Shown piece by piece: positions 1 to 9,781 of a stretch of 34,536 nucleotides of DNA. The notes under the pieces are model-generated. The model ran no database searches. It worked only from the letters and a program-made list of their open reading frames with translations, and was not told the origin of the DNA. Source of the DNA: Candidatus Crickella merdequi (GTDB lineage: Bacteria; Bacillota; Clostridia; Peptostreptococcales; Anaerovoracaceae). The position numbers were made by a program, and so were the translations under genes. Each line of letters opens with the position of its first letter. Positions within the stretch are counted from its first letter, which is position 1. The stretch covers positions 1 to 34,536 of the forward strand of contig JAGHUT010000007.1 of assembly GCA_018064645.1 (NCBI GenBank), in the 5' to 3' direction.

Positions 1-692
1 GAAGTATATCCATCAAATACAGTGGTTACTGCTACAGCAAGTCTGTCAGCAATTACCAGCTTCTTGAAATAACCCCAAATCATCAGCTGAAGACCTCTGC
101 AGAACTTATCATAATCGAAAGTATGCTCTGCAAAGAACTGAGGCTCAAGCCTGTTATATCTTCCGATAGGACCCTGTACAGCCTGCGGGAAGAATGAAAT
201 AAACAGCGCAAAGTGTGCAAGATCCTTCTCAGCCTTGATTGTTCCTCTGTAAATATCTACAAGATATCCAACGGACATGAACATGTAGAAGGAAATGCCC
301 ATAGGCAGAAGCAGATTGACATATGGCATCGCAATATCATATTTGAACATTGCGAAGATATCAATGATGCTCTCCCCCACCGAGTTGTAGTATTTAAATA
401 TAAAGAGCACTCCGAAGATCAATATGATTGTCCATACAAGAAGAGGCTTGTTTATTCTCTTTGCTTCTTTCTTATTTGCGGCAGTCTCCTTATTCTTCTC
501 CATCTTTAGACCTGATGCAAAAGTAACTGCGGTTGTACACAGCACAAAAATCAGAGGAATAACACCTGCGAACAGATAGAAGCCGTAGCTGGCGCCAAGA
601 AGAACAATCCACTGATAATTCTTAGGAACTACATAATATATGATATAAACTACTGCCAGAAAAAGCAGAAATGATAATGATGTTATTGACAT
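1..692 (-). CDS. MBOAT family O-acyltransferase (AlgI/DltB-like), 3' end beyond the left window edge
   Basis: Hand-translated from the ATG at 692 (minus): MSITSLSFLLFLAVVYIIYYVVPKNYQWIVLL...SFFPQAVQGPIGRYNRLEPQF...LMIWGYFKKLVIADRLAVAV, an MBOAT hallmark; open to the window edge (absent from the ORF track because it is truncated). Confidence 0.9.
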   Translation of the reverse strand, partial: MSITSLSFLLFLAVVYIIYYVVPKNYQWIVLLGASYGFYLFAGVIPLIFVLCTTAVTFASGLKMEKNKETAANKKEAKRINKPLLVWTIILIFGVLFIFKYYNSVGESIIDIFAMFKYDIAMPYVNLLLPMGISFYMFMSVGYLVDIYRGTIKAEKDLAHFALFISFFPQAVQGPIGRYNRLEPQFFAEHTFDYDKFCRGLQLMIWGYFKKLVIADRLAVAVTTVFDGYT

Positions 693-703
693 TTATGCTC
701 CTC

Positions 704-1756
704 CTACCAGCTTACAACGAAGCCTTTTTCGTTATATTTAGCAATATCGTTCTTGAACTGTGCAATGTCTTCTTCAAACTGTTTCTTTACACTATCACTT
801 GTTTTGCTAGGTGAAAGCTTGTATTTGTCTCTGATATAATACGCGAGACTGTCTGTAACCTTAAGAGAGCCCCTTATGTTGGTATGCTTAAGGTCATACA
901 TATCAGTCTGAAGATTAATTCCAAGCTGTGACTTCATCGGCTCATAATTATAATCCACAAAGTCAATTCCCATCTCCTCGCAGTAAGCCTCGATAACAGC
1001 ATGCTTCTTTGCAGTCCATCTAAGATCGTAATTACCAACAGCAAGAACCTTTATATCATTCTCTTTACACAGTTCAATGAGTCTTCCATACCAGTAGCGA
1101 GTATTCTCATCTACTTCATACTCCTTGCTGCTTACCATTCTCTCTCCAGAGATATCCTCCTGTGGAACAACCTGCGTTGTTGCATAATAGCCGTGAAGAT
1201 AATCATATTCATATTCAAAGCTGTCAATTCCATTAACAAGAACTTCTCCCCATCTGCCATGGAATCTGAGTAGCGGGAAGAAATAACTCTGTACAGTCTG
1301 AACACCGCCACTCTGCTCCGCAATGTCTTTAGCGGCCTCGTATTTTGTTCTGGATATTTTCTTGTAATCCATTCCTCTTCTCAGGAAAGGCTCTCTGAAC
1401 TCGTAATCATATGGAATAATCAGTGCTCCGGCTGCCAGAACAACCACCTTTGGGTTCTGTGTCTTTAGAGTCTCCTCCACTGTCAGATATGCAATCTGCG
1501 GTGACTGACACGAACATGCCCTGTTGTATGACACAATGCCTGTATCATCATACATCCTAAGCGGATTAACGCTCATCATCATAAGAGATGTTCCAACAAA
1601 AAGAACATCTACAGAATCTGCTTCTGTCTCATAGAATGATTTAGTCTGATTTGTGTCATGCTCGCTGAATGGAAAAAGAGCCCTGTTAACTCCAAGGAGA
1701 CATAGAATCAGAATCAATATGAAGAGTAATGCTTTTGTTGCCTGCTTCTTTGTCAT
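704..1756 (-). CDS. Membrane-anchored SGNH/DltD/AlgJ-like protein, probable partner of the MBOAT
   Basis: N-terminal TM, VLFVGTSLMMMSVNP block (G-T-S nucleophile-like), C-terminal D..H block (DMYDLKHTNIRGSLKVTDSLA); 11 bp upstream of the MBOAT gene. Confidence 0.75.
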   Translation of the reverse strand: MTKKQATKALLFILILILCLLGVNRALFPFSEHDTNQTKSFYETEADSVDVLFVGTSLMMMSVNPLRMYDDTGIVSYNRACSCQSPQIAYLTVEETLKTQNPKVVVLAAGALIIPYDYEFREPFLRRGMDYKKISRTKYEAAKDIAEQSGGVQTVQSYFFPLLRFHGRWGEVLVNGIDSFEYEYDYLHGYYATTQVVPQEDISGERMVSSKEYEVDENTRYWYGRLIELCKENDIKVLAVGNYDLRWTAKKHAVIEAYCEEMGIDFVDYNYEPMKSQLGINLQTDMYDLKHTNIRGSLKVTDSLAYYIRDKYKLSPSKTSDSVKKQFEEDIAQFKNDIAKYNEKGFVVSW

Positions 1757-2694
1757 TATCTGTTTACTTCCTTAAGTATCTTTATAAACTCTGCTGCCGG
1801 TCTAGGCAGATATTTGTTCTTTGGATATGCAACATAGATTTCTCTTGTGCATATGTCTTTCTGTCCTATATACAGTGCCGGCAGACTGCTGAAATCTGCA
1901 CTTAGTGCACTGCTTTCTGTTACAAGTGAGGTTCCTACACCAGCAAGTGTAAGTGCAAGTGTTGTCATAGTCTGCTCTGCCATTATTGTGTGGTCAGGCC
2001 TAACACCATATGCCTTGAAAAGCTCTTCAAGCTTCTGTCCGATATGCTGCTCAGGCCTTAGTACTACAAAAGTTCTCTCACATAACTTCGTGAATTCTTC
2101 TTTTGTCAGTTCTCTAAGGCTGCGTCTGTCTCTCGGGTCTATCCTCTTGCCATCAAGGTCCCCGTTTACATCCCACTCTGATGGAACAGCAATATATATT
2201 AATTCATCTGCAAGCTTCTCATATGTGAATCTGTCAGGATCTCCCGGGATTGGCGTGATGAAAAGATCAAGTTCTCCTTTAATTGCAGCAGCTTCGAGTT
2301 CAGGAACTTTACGGTCTGCAATATTAATTTCAACCATTGGGTATTCTTTTGCAAAAGCACTTATTGCCTTAGGCATATATGCGATATTGAAGAATACTGC
2401 TCCTCCAACAGACAATGTTCCTGTCTGAAGACCCTCAATGTCTGCAAGCTTCTGCTTCATCTCTACTGACAGGCGCTCTGACTTCTCGATATAATCAAGA
2501 TAAACTCTTCCTGCATCTGTCAGTTCGAGAGGCTGCTTTGATCTGTCGAAAAGAACAGCACCAAGCTCTGTCTCCTTCTTCTTAAGATATGAGCTGAGCG
2601 CCGGTTGTGATATGCCGATACTTTCGGCTGCCACAGATATATTACGATATTCTGCAATTGCTTTGATGTAGTTTTCGTTAAGTTTCTTATCCAT
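1756..2694 (-). CDS. LysR family transcriptional regulator (ORF track start 2718; ATG at 2694 preferred)
   Basis: N-terminal wHTH (NENYIKAIAEYRNISVAAESIGISQPALSSYLKKKETELGAVLFDRS) typical of LTTR; AGGAG just upstream of the ATG at 2694. Confidence 0.9.
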   Translation of the reverse strand: MDKKLNENYIKAIAEYRNISVAAESIGISQPALSSYLKKKETELGAVLFDRSKQPLELTDAGRVYLDYIEKSERLSVEMKQKLADIEGLQTGTLSVGGAVFFNIAYMPKAISAFAKEYPMVEINIADRKVPELEAAAIKGELDLFITPIPGDPDRFTYEKLADELIYIAVPSEWDVNGDLDGKRIDPRDRRSLRELTKEEFTKLCERTFVVLRPEQHIGQKLEELFKAYGVRPDHTIMAEQTMTTLALTLAGVGTSLVTESSALSADFSSLPALYIGQKDICTREIYVAYPKNKYLPRPAAEFIKILKEVNR

Positions 2695-2735
2695 TGAGCT
2701 CCTGCCATAAGTTCTCATTTATACTTAATGCAACT

Positions 2736-2749
2736 GTATAATATTATAC
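2736..2749. promoter_or_regulatory. Perfect 14-bp palindrome GTATAATATTATAC overlapping the presumed lysR -10
   Basis: Direct reading of the sequence upstream of lysR (2694). Confidence 0.35.
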
Positions 2750-2770
2750 TTATACTACTTCCAAGTCAAT

Positions 2771-2798
2771 AAAAAAGCCTCCAGCAGGCTGAAGGCTT
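2771..2798 (-). terminator. Rho-independent terminator after the SLC13 transporter
   Basis: AAGCCTTCAGC/GCTGGAGGCTT stem then U-tract on the minus strand. Confidence 0.75.
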
Positions 2799-2808
2799 GA
2801 TTATTATC

Positions 2809-4257
2809 TTAAATTGTACTGAATGCCGGCCAGTATTCTACACAAAGCCATGATGCAACTGACATCAGGAGAATAACCATAATTGTCATACCAACGCCCT
2901 TCTTGAGCATGAACTTAGGCTCAAGACCATAACCAACAGGAATAGCTCTGATTGATGTTGGAAGCATGTATGAAATATTAACTCCGATTGTTGCAACGTA
3001 GATATAAGGAATTGGATTAAGGCCGATTCCGGAAACAATACTGATTACAATCGGCATTGCAACTGCTGCTGTAGCAGTGTTGCTTGTCATATCTGACATC
3101 AGCAGTGTAACAGTTACGATTACAAGAACTGTCATGAATCCGCCGTTAAGTCCTATTGAATCCATAGCAGCACCAATTGCAGCTGCTGCACCTGTCTCAT
3201 TAATGAGTGTGCCTGCAGCAAGACCACCGGCAAAGATGTAGAGAAGATCCCATATAACCTTCTTCTCTGCGCTCTTCCATCTGATGAGTCTTGTACCGTC
3301 TCTTCTCATTACAACGAAAGCGAGTATTGCACATGTAATAAATACATAAGCAGGCTTAAGTCCAGGAAGAAGTGTCTGATAGAACTGTCTTGTAAAGGCA
3401 AGAACTGTAGCTACTACAAAGAGTGCAAGAGCCCACTTTTCTTCGAAGGACATTTTTCCCATAGACTTGTATTTCTCAGCAAAATAGTCTCGTGAACCGC
3501 CAAGGGATTCTCCCTTCTTACAGCATAACAGCAGATAAATAATGTTACTTACAACAAGAATTATCATAAGCGGCAGGAATCTCACAACCCAGTGCATGTA
3601 GATGAACTCTTCGCCTGTCAGATCCTGAAGATACTGAACTGTTACAAGGTTCATAGCACCACCTAAAGGAGTTGCCATTCCACCAACACCTGCACCATAT
3701 GCAATTGTCATAAGAATCATTGAACCGGTTCTGCTCTCAGCAATGTCTGTAATTCCAACATACTTAAGCATTGATACAGCAATCGGTGTGATAGCTGCAC
3801 ATACAACCGCATTGGGCAGAACGGCCGAAAGAACAGCTGTAAGTATGAACCAGAAAGCAATTTGCCCCCTAAGGCTGTTGCCGATCAGCATGAGGAACAT
3901 TGATGCAATTCTCTTATCGAGTCCAGATACCTCCCAGGCTGCTGTTATAAGAGAAGCTCCCAGGAGCAGCATAATAGTCTCATTTGCATAATTGGCAATA
4001 ATGAGAGACATATCGCACATCATGAAGATTGCGTTAAGAGTAATAGGAAGAAGTGCAGTAACGGCGAAATCAATCGGTCCTGTTACCCACCAGTAAGCCA
4101 TCCACGCAATTGTTCCAATAGCACCTCTGGCTGCAGCAGTCTCAAAGAATGATGTCGGCAGCAGTGTATAGCACAGGAAGAAAAGCAGCGGACCCACAAG
4201 AAGGTGAACAATTCTCATTGTTACCTCTCTCTGTGTGTAAGTTTTCTGTAAAGACAT
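2809..4257 (-). CDS. SLC13/DASS family anion (dicarboxylate/sulfate) permease
   Basis: 482 aa polytopic protein; motifs GGLAAGTLINETGAAAAIG..., SDMTSNTATAAVAMPIVISI, MLPTSIRAIPVGYG. Confidence 0.85.
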   Translation of the reverse strand: MSLQKTYTQREVTMRIVHLLVGPLLFFLCYTLLPTSFFETAAARGAIGTIAWMAYWWVTGPIDFAVTALLPITLNAIFMMCDMSLIIANYANETIMLLLGASLITAAWEVSGLDKRIASMFLMLIGNSLRGQIAFWFILTAVLSAVLPNAVVCAAITPIAVSMLKYVGITDIAESRTGSMILMTIAYGAGVGGMATPLGGAMNLVTVQYLQDLTGEEFIYMHWVVRFLPLMIILVVSNIIYLLLCCKKGESLGGSRDYFAEKYKSMGKMSFEEKWALALFVVATVLAFTRQFYQTLLPGLKPAYVFITCAILAFVVMRRDGTRLIRWKSAEKKVIWDLLYIFAGGLAAGTLINETGAAAAIGAAMDSIGLNGGFMTVLVIVTVTLLMSDMTSNTATAAVAMPIVISIVSGIGLNPIPYIYVATIGVNISYMLPTSIRAIPVGYGLEPKFMLKKGVGMTIMVILLMSVASWLCVEYWPAFSTI

Positions 4258-4452
4258 TAAACACCTCTATAACTTTTTGTTTATTTATATATAACTTATG
4301 ATTTATAATCCTTGTGTATTCTACACCTTTATCTGCTAAAATCAAGGAGTTTTTGCGTCGCACTCTCATTTATCACGACAATGAACTTTCGATTTGTAGT
4401 ATAATTGATATAATTATGGGCTTATTTTTATTTGAACGACAAGGAGATATTA

Positions 4453-5931
4453 ATGTACCCATCAATCATTGAGAATCTTGCACATCATGCAATGACAAAC
4501 CCGGATAAGCTTTGCTTTGCTGACGAGCGCAAGGAACTTACATATAAGGAAACATGGGAGGCAATTTACGGCCTTTCAGAGGAACTGAAGGCACGTGGCA
4601 TCAGGAAGGATGACTGTGTTGTAATTGAATGTAACCAGAGTGCTGATTTCATGATTTTCGATCTTGCAATTCAGCTGGCGGGAGGTATATTCGTTCCACT
4701 TGAGAAGAATGTTGCACTTGCAAGAGCTGAAGAAATCGCAGGAGATACAGAAGCTGCCCTCTTCGTTGGCAAGAAGCCGCTTGAAGGATATGATTTTATG
4801 GAAATAGATGAAGCATGCAGCTATGCAGCATCACCGGCAGCACTTGAAGATGTAGCATTCCCGGATATCAACGATGTAGCGGAAATACTTTTCTCAACAG
4901 GTACTACAGGAAAAAGCAAGGGAATCGTCCTCACCCACAGAAGCAACATATCAATCGCAGAGAATGTATGCCAGGGTGTTAAGATGAAGGCTGACAACGT
5001 TGAGATGATTCCAATGCCAACAAGCCATTCACACGGACTTAGAAGAAGTTATGCCAACCTGGCTAACGGCAGCTCAGTAATATATATTGGAAAGATTACA
5101 CTTCTCAAGAAGCTTTTCAGCATGATGGACCAGTACGGTGTAACAAGCATGGACCTTTCACCAAGTATGCTTTCGATTATTTTCAAGCTCAGCAAGGACA
5201 AAATCGGAGAGTATGCTGATGTTATGGACTATGTTCAGCTGGGTTCTGCCCCACTCCCTGAGGAGGATAAGCAGCACCTTGCAAGACTTCTGCCTAATAC
5301 AAGACTGTATAATTTCTATGGAAGCACAGAAGCCGGCTGCTCATGCCTTCTTGACTTCAATGAGGCACCAGGCAAGAAAGGCTGCATCGGTAAGCCAGCA
5401 GTCAATTCAAAGTTCATCGTTGTTGATGAAAACCGAAAAGAAATTCAGTCATCACCGGATAACCTTGGATTCCTTGCAAGCACAGGTCCTATCAATATGA
5501 AGGAATATTACAAGGCGCCTGAGCTGACTAAGGAAGCTATGCCTGATGGAGATTACATTTACACTAAGGATCTTGGATATATTGATGAGAATGGCTATGT
5601 ATACATGCTTGGACGTAAAGACGATGTAATCAACTACGCCGGCATCAAAATCAGCCCTGAAGAGCTTGAATCTCTTATTGTAAAGAATCCGCTGATTAAA
5701 GACTGTGCTCTTGTTCCAGTGGATGACCCTCTTACAGGTCAGGCCCCTAAGCTGTATATCTCACTTGAGGACAGCACTAAAGATGAATACGATGTCAAGG
5801 CATTCAAGGTATTCCTCTCCGAGATTATCGATCAGAACAAGCAGCCTAAATACATTGAGATAATTGATGAGATTCCAAGAACATTCAACGGCAAGATTAT
5901 ACGTAAGAATCTCATTGCACTTAACAAATAG
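4453..5931 (+). CDS. AMP-dependent synthetase/ligase (acyl-CoA synthetase / adenylation enzyme)
   Basis: A3 motif ILFSTGTTGKSKGIVLTH; YNFYGSTEAG; YTKDLGYIDENGYVYMLGRKDDVINYAGIKISPEE; C-terminal PRTFNGKIIRKNL. ATG at 4453 follows AAGGAGATATTA; the ORF-track start at 4432 is a TTG. Confidence 0.92.
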   Translation: MYPSIIENLAHHAMTNPDKLCFADERKELTYKETWEAIYGLSEELKARGIRKDDCVVIECNQSADFMIFDLAIQLAGGIFVPLEKNVALARAEEIAGDTEAALFVGKKPLEGYDFMEIDEACSYAASPAALEDVAFPDINDVAEILFSTGTTGKSKGIVLTHRSNISIAENVCQGVKMKADNVEMIPMPTSHSHGLRRSYANLANGSSVIYIGKITLLKKLFSMMDQYGVTSMDLSPSMLSIIFKLSKDKIGEYADVMDYVQLGSAPLPEEDKQHLARLLPNTRLYNFYGSTEAGCSCLLDFNEAPGKKGCIGKPAVNSKFIVVDENRKEIQSSPDNLGFLASTGPINMKEYYKAPELTKEAMPDGDYIYTKDLGYIDENGYVYMLGRKDDVINYAGIKISPEELESLIVKNPLIKDCALVPVDDPLTGQAPKLYISLEDSTKDEYDVKAFKVFLSEIIDQNKQPKYIEIIDEIPRTFNGKIIRKNLIALNK

Positions 5932-5945
5932 GGGGATTATTACAT

Positions 5946-7259
5946 ATGGGACTTAAAGTAGTTAAATTCGGAGGCTCTTCAGTTGCCGATGGAATTCAGC
6001 TTGCAAAAATGAAGGCCATTGTCGAGGCAGATCCTGCTCGCCGATATGTGGTTGTTTCTGCACCGGGCAAGCGTTTCTCAGGCGACAGCAAGATTACTGA
6101 CCTCCTCTTCCTGTGCAAGTCACAGAAGGACAGAAACGTAGATTATGAGCAGCTTTTTCAGGTAATCGCAGACAGATACAGCGGCATCATGCACAGCCTG
6201 GATATTGAAGCCGATCTTGATGGAGAGCTTGCTCTCATCAAAGAGAGACTTGAGGCTGGCTGGTCAGAGGATTACATTGTAAGCCGAGGAGAATACCTCT
6301 CCGCATTTCTGGTAGCTGCGTATCTGGGATATGATTTTATCGACACAAAGGGACTCATCCTCTTCGATTCAAGAGGAAGACTCCTCGCTGAGGAGACCAA
6401 CGAGGCACTCAAGGCAGAGCTGGCTAAACATGAGCATGCAGTAATTCCTGGTTTCTACGGTTCACAGATTGGCACAGAGGAAGTTAAGCTTCTCTCAAGA
6501 GGTGGTTCAGATGTAACTGGTTCTCTTGTTGCAAGAGCTGTCGGAGCTGATATCTATGAGAACTGGACAGACGTTTCCGGCCTTCTCATGGCAGACCCAA
6601 GAATCATTCCAAATCCGGCACCAATCGAAAGCATCTCCTATATGGAGCTTAGAGAGCTTTCATACATGGGTGCAAGCGTTCTTCACGAGGATGCAGTATT
6701 CCCTGTTAGAGAGTCTGACATTCCGATTAACATAAGGAACACTAACAGGCCAGATGACCCGGGCACATTCATTACCGCAGAGAAGGATGCTTCATCCTGC
6801 CGCGTAATCAGCGGTATTGCAGGCAAGAAGGACTTTACTGTAATTGCCATTTACAAGAACATGATGAACAAGGAGATGGGTTTCGTACGAAAGGCTCTCA
6901 TGATTCTCGAAGAGAACCAGATTAATTTCGATCATATGCCTACAGGAATTGATTCTCTGTCCATCGTTATCGAAAGTTCAGAGCTTGATGGCAAGCTTGA
7001 GGATGTACTCGAAGCATTTGAACGCCAGCTTTCTCCAGATGACATTGAGGTATTTACAGATGTAGCGCTTATTGCTGCAGTTGGAATTGGTATGAAAGGA
7101 ACGCCAGGAAGCTCTGCAAGGGTTCTTAAAGCGGTAGCCGATGCAGGCATCAACCTTAGAATGATTAACCAGAGCACAAGTGAGATAAGCGTAATTATAG
7201 GTGTAGAAGCAGCCTTCTTCGAGAAAGCAATGCAGGTGATTTACAAAGAATTCGTATAA
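5946..7259 (+). CDS. lysC: Aspartate kinase
   Basis: KVVKFGGSSVADG N-terminus, LLSRGGSDVTGSLVARAVGADIYENWTDVSGLLMADPRI, C-terminal ACT repeats. Confidence 0.93.
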   Translation: MGLKVVKFGGSSVADGIQLAKMKAIVEADPARRYVVVSAPGKRFSGDSKITDLLFLCKSQKDRNVDYEQLFQVIADRYSGIMHSLDIEADLDGELALIKERLEAGWSEDYIVSRGEYLSAFLVAAYLGYDFIDTKGLILFDSRGRLLAEETNEALKAELAKHEHAVIPGFYGSQIGTEEVKLLSRGGSDVTGSLVARAVGADIYENWTDVSGLLMADPRIIPNPAPIESISYMELRELSYMGASVLHEDAVFPVRESDIPINIRNTNRPDDPGTFITAEKDASSCRVISGIAGKKDFTVIAIYKNMMNKEMGFVRKALMILEENQINFDHMPTGIDSLSIVIESSELDGKLEDVLEAFERQLSPDDIEVFTDVALIAAVGIGMKGTPGSSARVLKAVADAGINLRMINQSTSEISVIIGVEAAFFEKAMQVIYKEFV

Positions 7260-7264
7260 CAAGC

Positions 7265-7293
7265 AAAGAGCCTTCGCTGTGAAGGCTCTTTTT
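7265..7293. terminator. Bidirectional terminator between lysC and the ABC transporter
   Basis: AAAGAGCCTTC-GCTGT-GAAGGCTCTTTTT. Confidence 0.85.
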
Positions 7294-7301
7294 CATATAA
7301 T

Positions 7302-9038
7302 TTATGCTCTGTATAGTGCCTCGTAGACACCGCCAAGTTCAAGGAGTTCCTCATGAGTTCCACTCTCAGCGATTCCCTCCTCAGTCAGAACGAGTATTCG
7401 CTCTGCATTCCTGATTGTGCTCAGTCTATGGGCAATAACTATTGTTGTTCTGTTCTTAGCCAGCTTCTCAAGAGACTCCTGAACGATTCTCTCGCTCTCG
7501 TTATCAAGAGCTGAAGTCGCCTCATCGAAGATGAGAATCGGTGGATTCTTGAGGAATACTCTGGCGATAGAAAGTCTCTGCTTCTGTCCACCGGAAAGTT
7601 TGATTCCTCTCTGACCGATATCTGCGTCGTATCCGTTGTCCAGCGACATAATGAAGTCATGAGCATTAGCATTCTTTGCCGCCTCAATTACCTCTTCTCT
7701 CGTTGCATCCGGCTTGCCATAGAGAATATTCTCATAAATTGTTCCTGCAAAAAGATATACATCCTGCTGCACAATTCCGATGTGGTTGCGAAGGCTCTTC
7801 TGCTTGAAGTGACGGATATCTGTGCCATCAATCTTAATGCTTCCGCCGGTAACATCATAGAAACGAGGAATAAGAGAACACAGGGTTGTCTTACCTGCTC
7901 CCGATGAACCTACAAGAGCTGTATATGATCCTGCCTTTATATCAAGATCAATGTGATCAAGAACTATATCAGTACTGTCATGATATCCGAAGCTTACATC
8001 TTCAAATACAATCTCACCAGAAACATTTCCCATATCCACAGCATCATCATCGTCCTGAATGTCAGGATCTATGTTCATTATCTCAAGGAATCTTTCGAAA
8101 CCTGAGTAACCGTTCTGGAACATTTCTGTAAAATCAACCAGTGTTCTGATAGGGTCTGTAAATACACTGATATACAGAAGGAAGGTTACAAGATCAGTAA
8201 CGTCAAGGCTTCCTCTTGCAATAAGTATGCAGCCGACAAGGATAACACAGACCTGTATCATTGTTGTAAAAGTCGCTACTCCAGCCTGGAAAGTTCCCAT
8301 ATATCTGTAGTTGTTTCTTTTTGAGTCGAGGAAGTTATCATTTCCGACCTTGAACTTCCTGTTCTCAATGTCCTCGTTCGCAAAAGACTTAACAACTCTG
8401 ATTCCGGCAAGATTATCTTCTATCTGGCCATTAATCTCGGCAATCCTCTGGCGATTGAGCCTGAATGCACGGCGCATCTTCTTATTAAGAAAATACGCGA
8501 AAGTGAACATGAATGGCAGAATAATAAATGCTGCAAAAGTCAGGCTCGGATTGATGCTGAACAGAATAACGAGAGCACCTGTAATCTTAAGCAATGACAG
8601 AATAATATTCTCCGGACCATGATGAAGAAGCTCTGTAATGTCAAAAAGGTCGGTTGTAACCCTGCTCATAAGCTGGCCGACCTTGGCATCATCATAGAAT
8701 CTGAAGGACAGCTTCTGCAGGTGATCAAATATCTCCTCTCTCATCTTATACTCGATTTTTGCTCCCATAATGTGGCCGTAGTTGCCTATAAAGAATCTGG
8801 CACAGAAATCCACCACAAGAAGTGCTGCCAGGAACAGTGCAACATAAGCAAGCTTGTGCATGATAACAGCAGCATCCTCATGTATAAGAGTCGAAGTGAC
8901 ATAACGTACAACAAGTGGAATTGTCAGAGCAACCGCAGATGACAAAGTCGCAAAAATCATATCTGCCCAGAACAGTCCACGCTGTGGCTTGTAGTAGGCA
9001 ATCATTCTCTTTAAGTTCTCGCTTTTAAATTTTTTCAT
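7302..9038 (-). CDS. ABC transporter, fused permease/ATP-binding (MsbA/MdlB-like exporter)
   Basis: N-terminal six-TM region; Walker A VGSSGAGKTT, signature LSGGQKQR, Walker B ILIFDEATSALD. Confidence 0.94.
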   Translation of the reverse strand: MKKFKSENLKRMIAYYKPQRGLFWADMIFATLSSAVALTIPLVVRYVTSTLIHEDAAVIMHKLAYVALFLAALLVVDFCARFFIGNYGHIMGAKIEYKMREEIFDHLQKLSFRFYDDAKVGQLMSRVTTDLFDITELLHHGPENIILSLLKITGALVILFSINPSLTFAAFIILPFMFTFAYFLNKKMRRAFRLNRQRIAEINGQIEDNLAGIRVVKSFANEDIENRKFKVGNDNFLDSKRNNYRYMGTFQAGVATFTTMIQVCVILVGCILIARGSLDVTDLVTFLLYISVFTDPIRTLVDFTEMFQNGYSGFERFLEIMNIDPDIQDDDDAVDMGNVSGEIVFEDVSFGYHDSTDIVLDHIDLDIKAGSYTALVGSSGAGKTTLCSLIPRFYDVTGGSIKIDGTDIRHFKQKSLRNHIGIVQQDVYLFAGTIYENILYGKPDATREEVIEAAKNANAHDFIMSLDNGYDADIGQRGIKLSGGQKQRLSIARVFLKNPPILIFDEATSALDNESERIVQESLEKLAKNRTTIVIAHRLSTIRNAERILVLTEEGIAESGTHEELLELGGVYEALYRA

Positions 9039-9049
9039 TTAGTCCCCTT

Positions 9050-9742
9050 CTATTTAAGGGCATATCTGGCAATCTCTTCTGCGTGAATAAGAGTTGTGTC
9101 ATAAACAGGAAGAACACTGTGCTCCTCTTTGATCAGAAGACCAATCTCCGTGCATCCCAGAATTACTGCCTCTGCCCCTCTATCTTTAAGCCTGCTTATA
9201 ATATCCTGATATACTGCTCTTGATTCTTCACGAATGTTATTAAAAGCAAGCTCTGTATCAATTATTGTAAAAACCTGTTCTCTCTCTTCGGAGGTTTCCG
9301 GAATAAGGACCTCAAGACCTTTTTCGACAAGTAAGCCTTTGTAGAATTCCTTCTCCATTGTAAAACCTGTGCCAAGAAGTCCTACCTTCTTAACTCCGTC
9401 TGCAATAAGTCTGTCTGCTGTGACCTCAGCAATATGGACAAGTTCAAGCCCCGTCGCATCCATAATATCTCCGGCGAACATGTGCATTGTATTAGTTGCA
9501 AGGGCAATAAAATCTACACCTGCATCTCTAAGCTTAACAGCAGCTTCACATAGAATAGCACTGTTCTTCTCCCAGTCCTGATTACGCAGGCACTCTTCAA
9601 CATCCTGAAAATCCACGCTGTACATAATCATTCTTGCACTGTGATGATCCCCAAGCTCACCATTAACAACTTCATTGATAACCTGATAATAAGGAATTGT
9701 TGACTCAAAAGTCATTCCGCCGAGAAGTCCGATTGTTTTCAT
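9050..9742 (-). CDS. Aspartate/glutamate racemase family protein
   Basis: MKTIGLLGGMTFESTIPYYQ; FIALATNTMH; AVILGCTEIGLLI, Asp/Glu racemase cysteine-region motifs. Confidence 0.9.
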   Translation of the reverse strand: MKTIGLLGGMTFESTIPYYQVINEVVNGELGDHHSARMIMYSVDFQDVEECLRNQDWEKNSAILCEAAVKLRDAGVDFIALATNTMHMFAGDIMDATGLELVHIAEVTADRLIADGVKKVGLLGTGFTMEKEFYKGLLVEKGLEVLIPETSEEREQVFTIIDTELAFNNIREESRAVYQDIISRLKDRGAEAVILGCTEIGLLIKEEHSVLPVYDTTLIHAEEIARYALK

Positions 9743-9781
9743 AGCTACCCCCTTATTGAAATCCTACAACGTTATATTATA

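Noticed and set aside
213-509. 98-aa plus-strand ORF inside the MBOAT gene
   Set aside because: Antisense to a well-supported MBOAT frame; no family signal.
4401-4417. Inverted repeat ATAATT-GATAT-AATTAT upstream of the AMP-ligase
   Set aside because: Short, very AT-rich and overlapping a normal -10; not distinguishable from chance.
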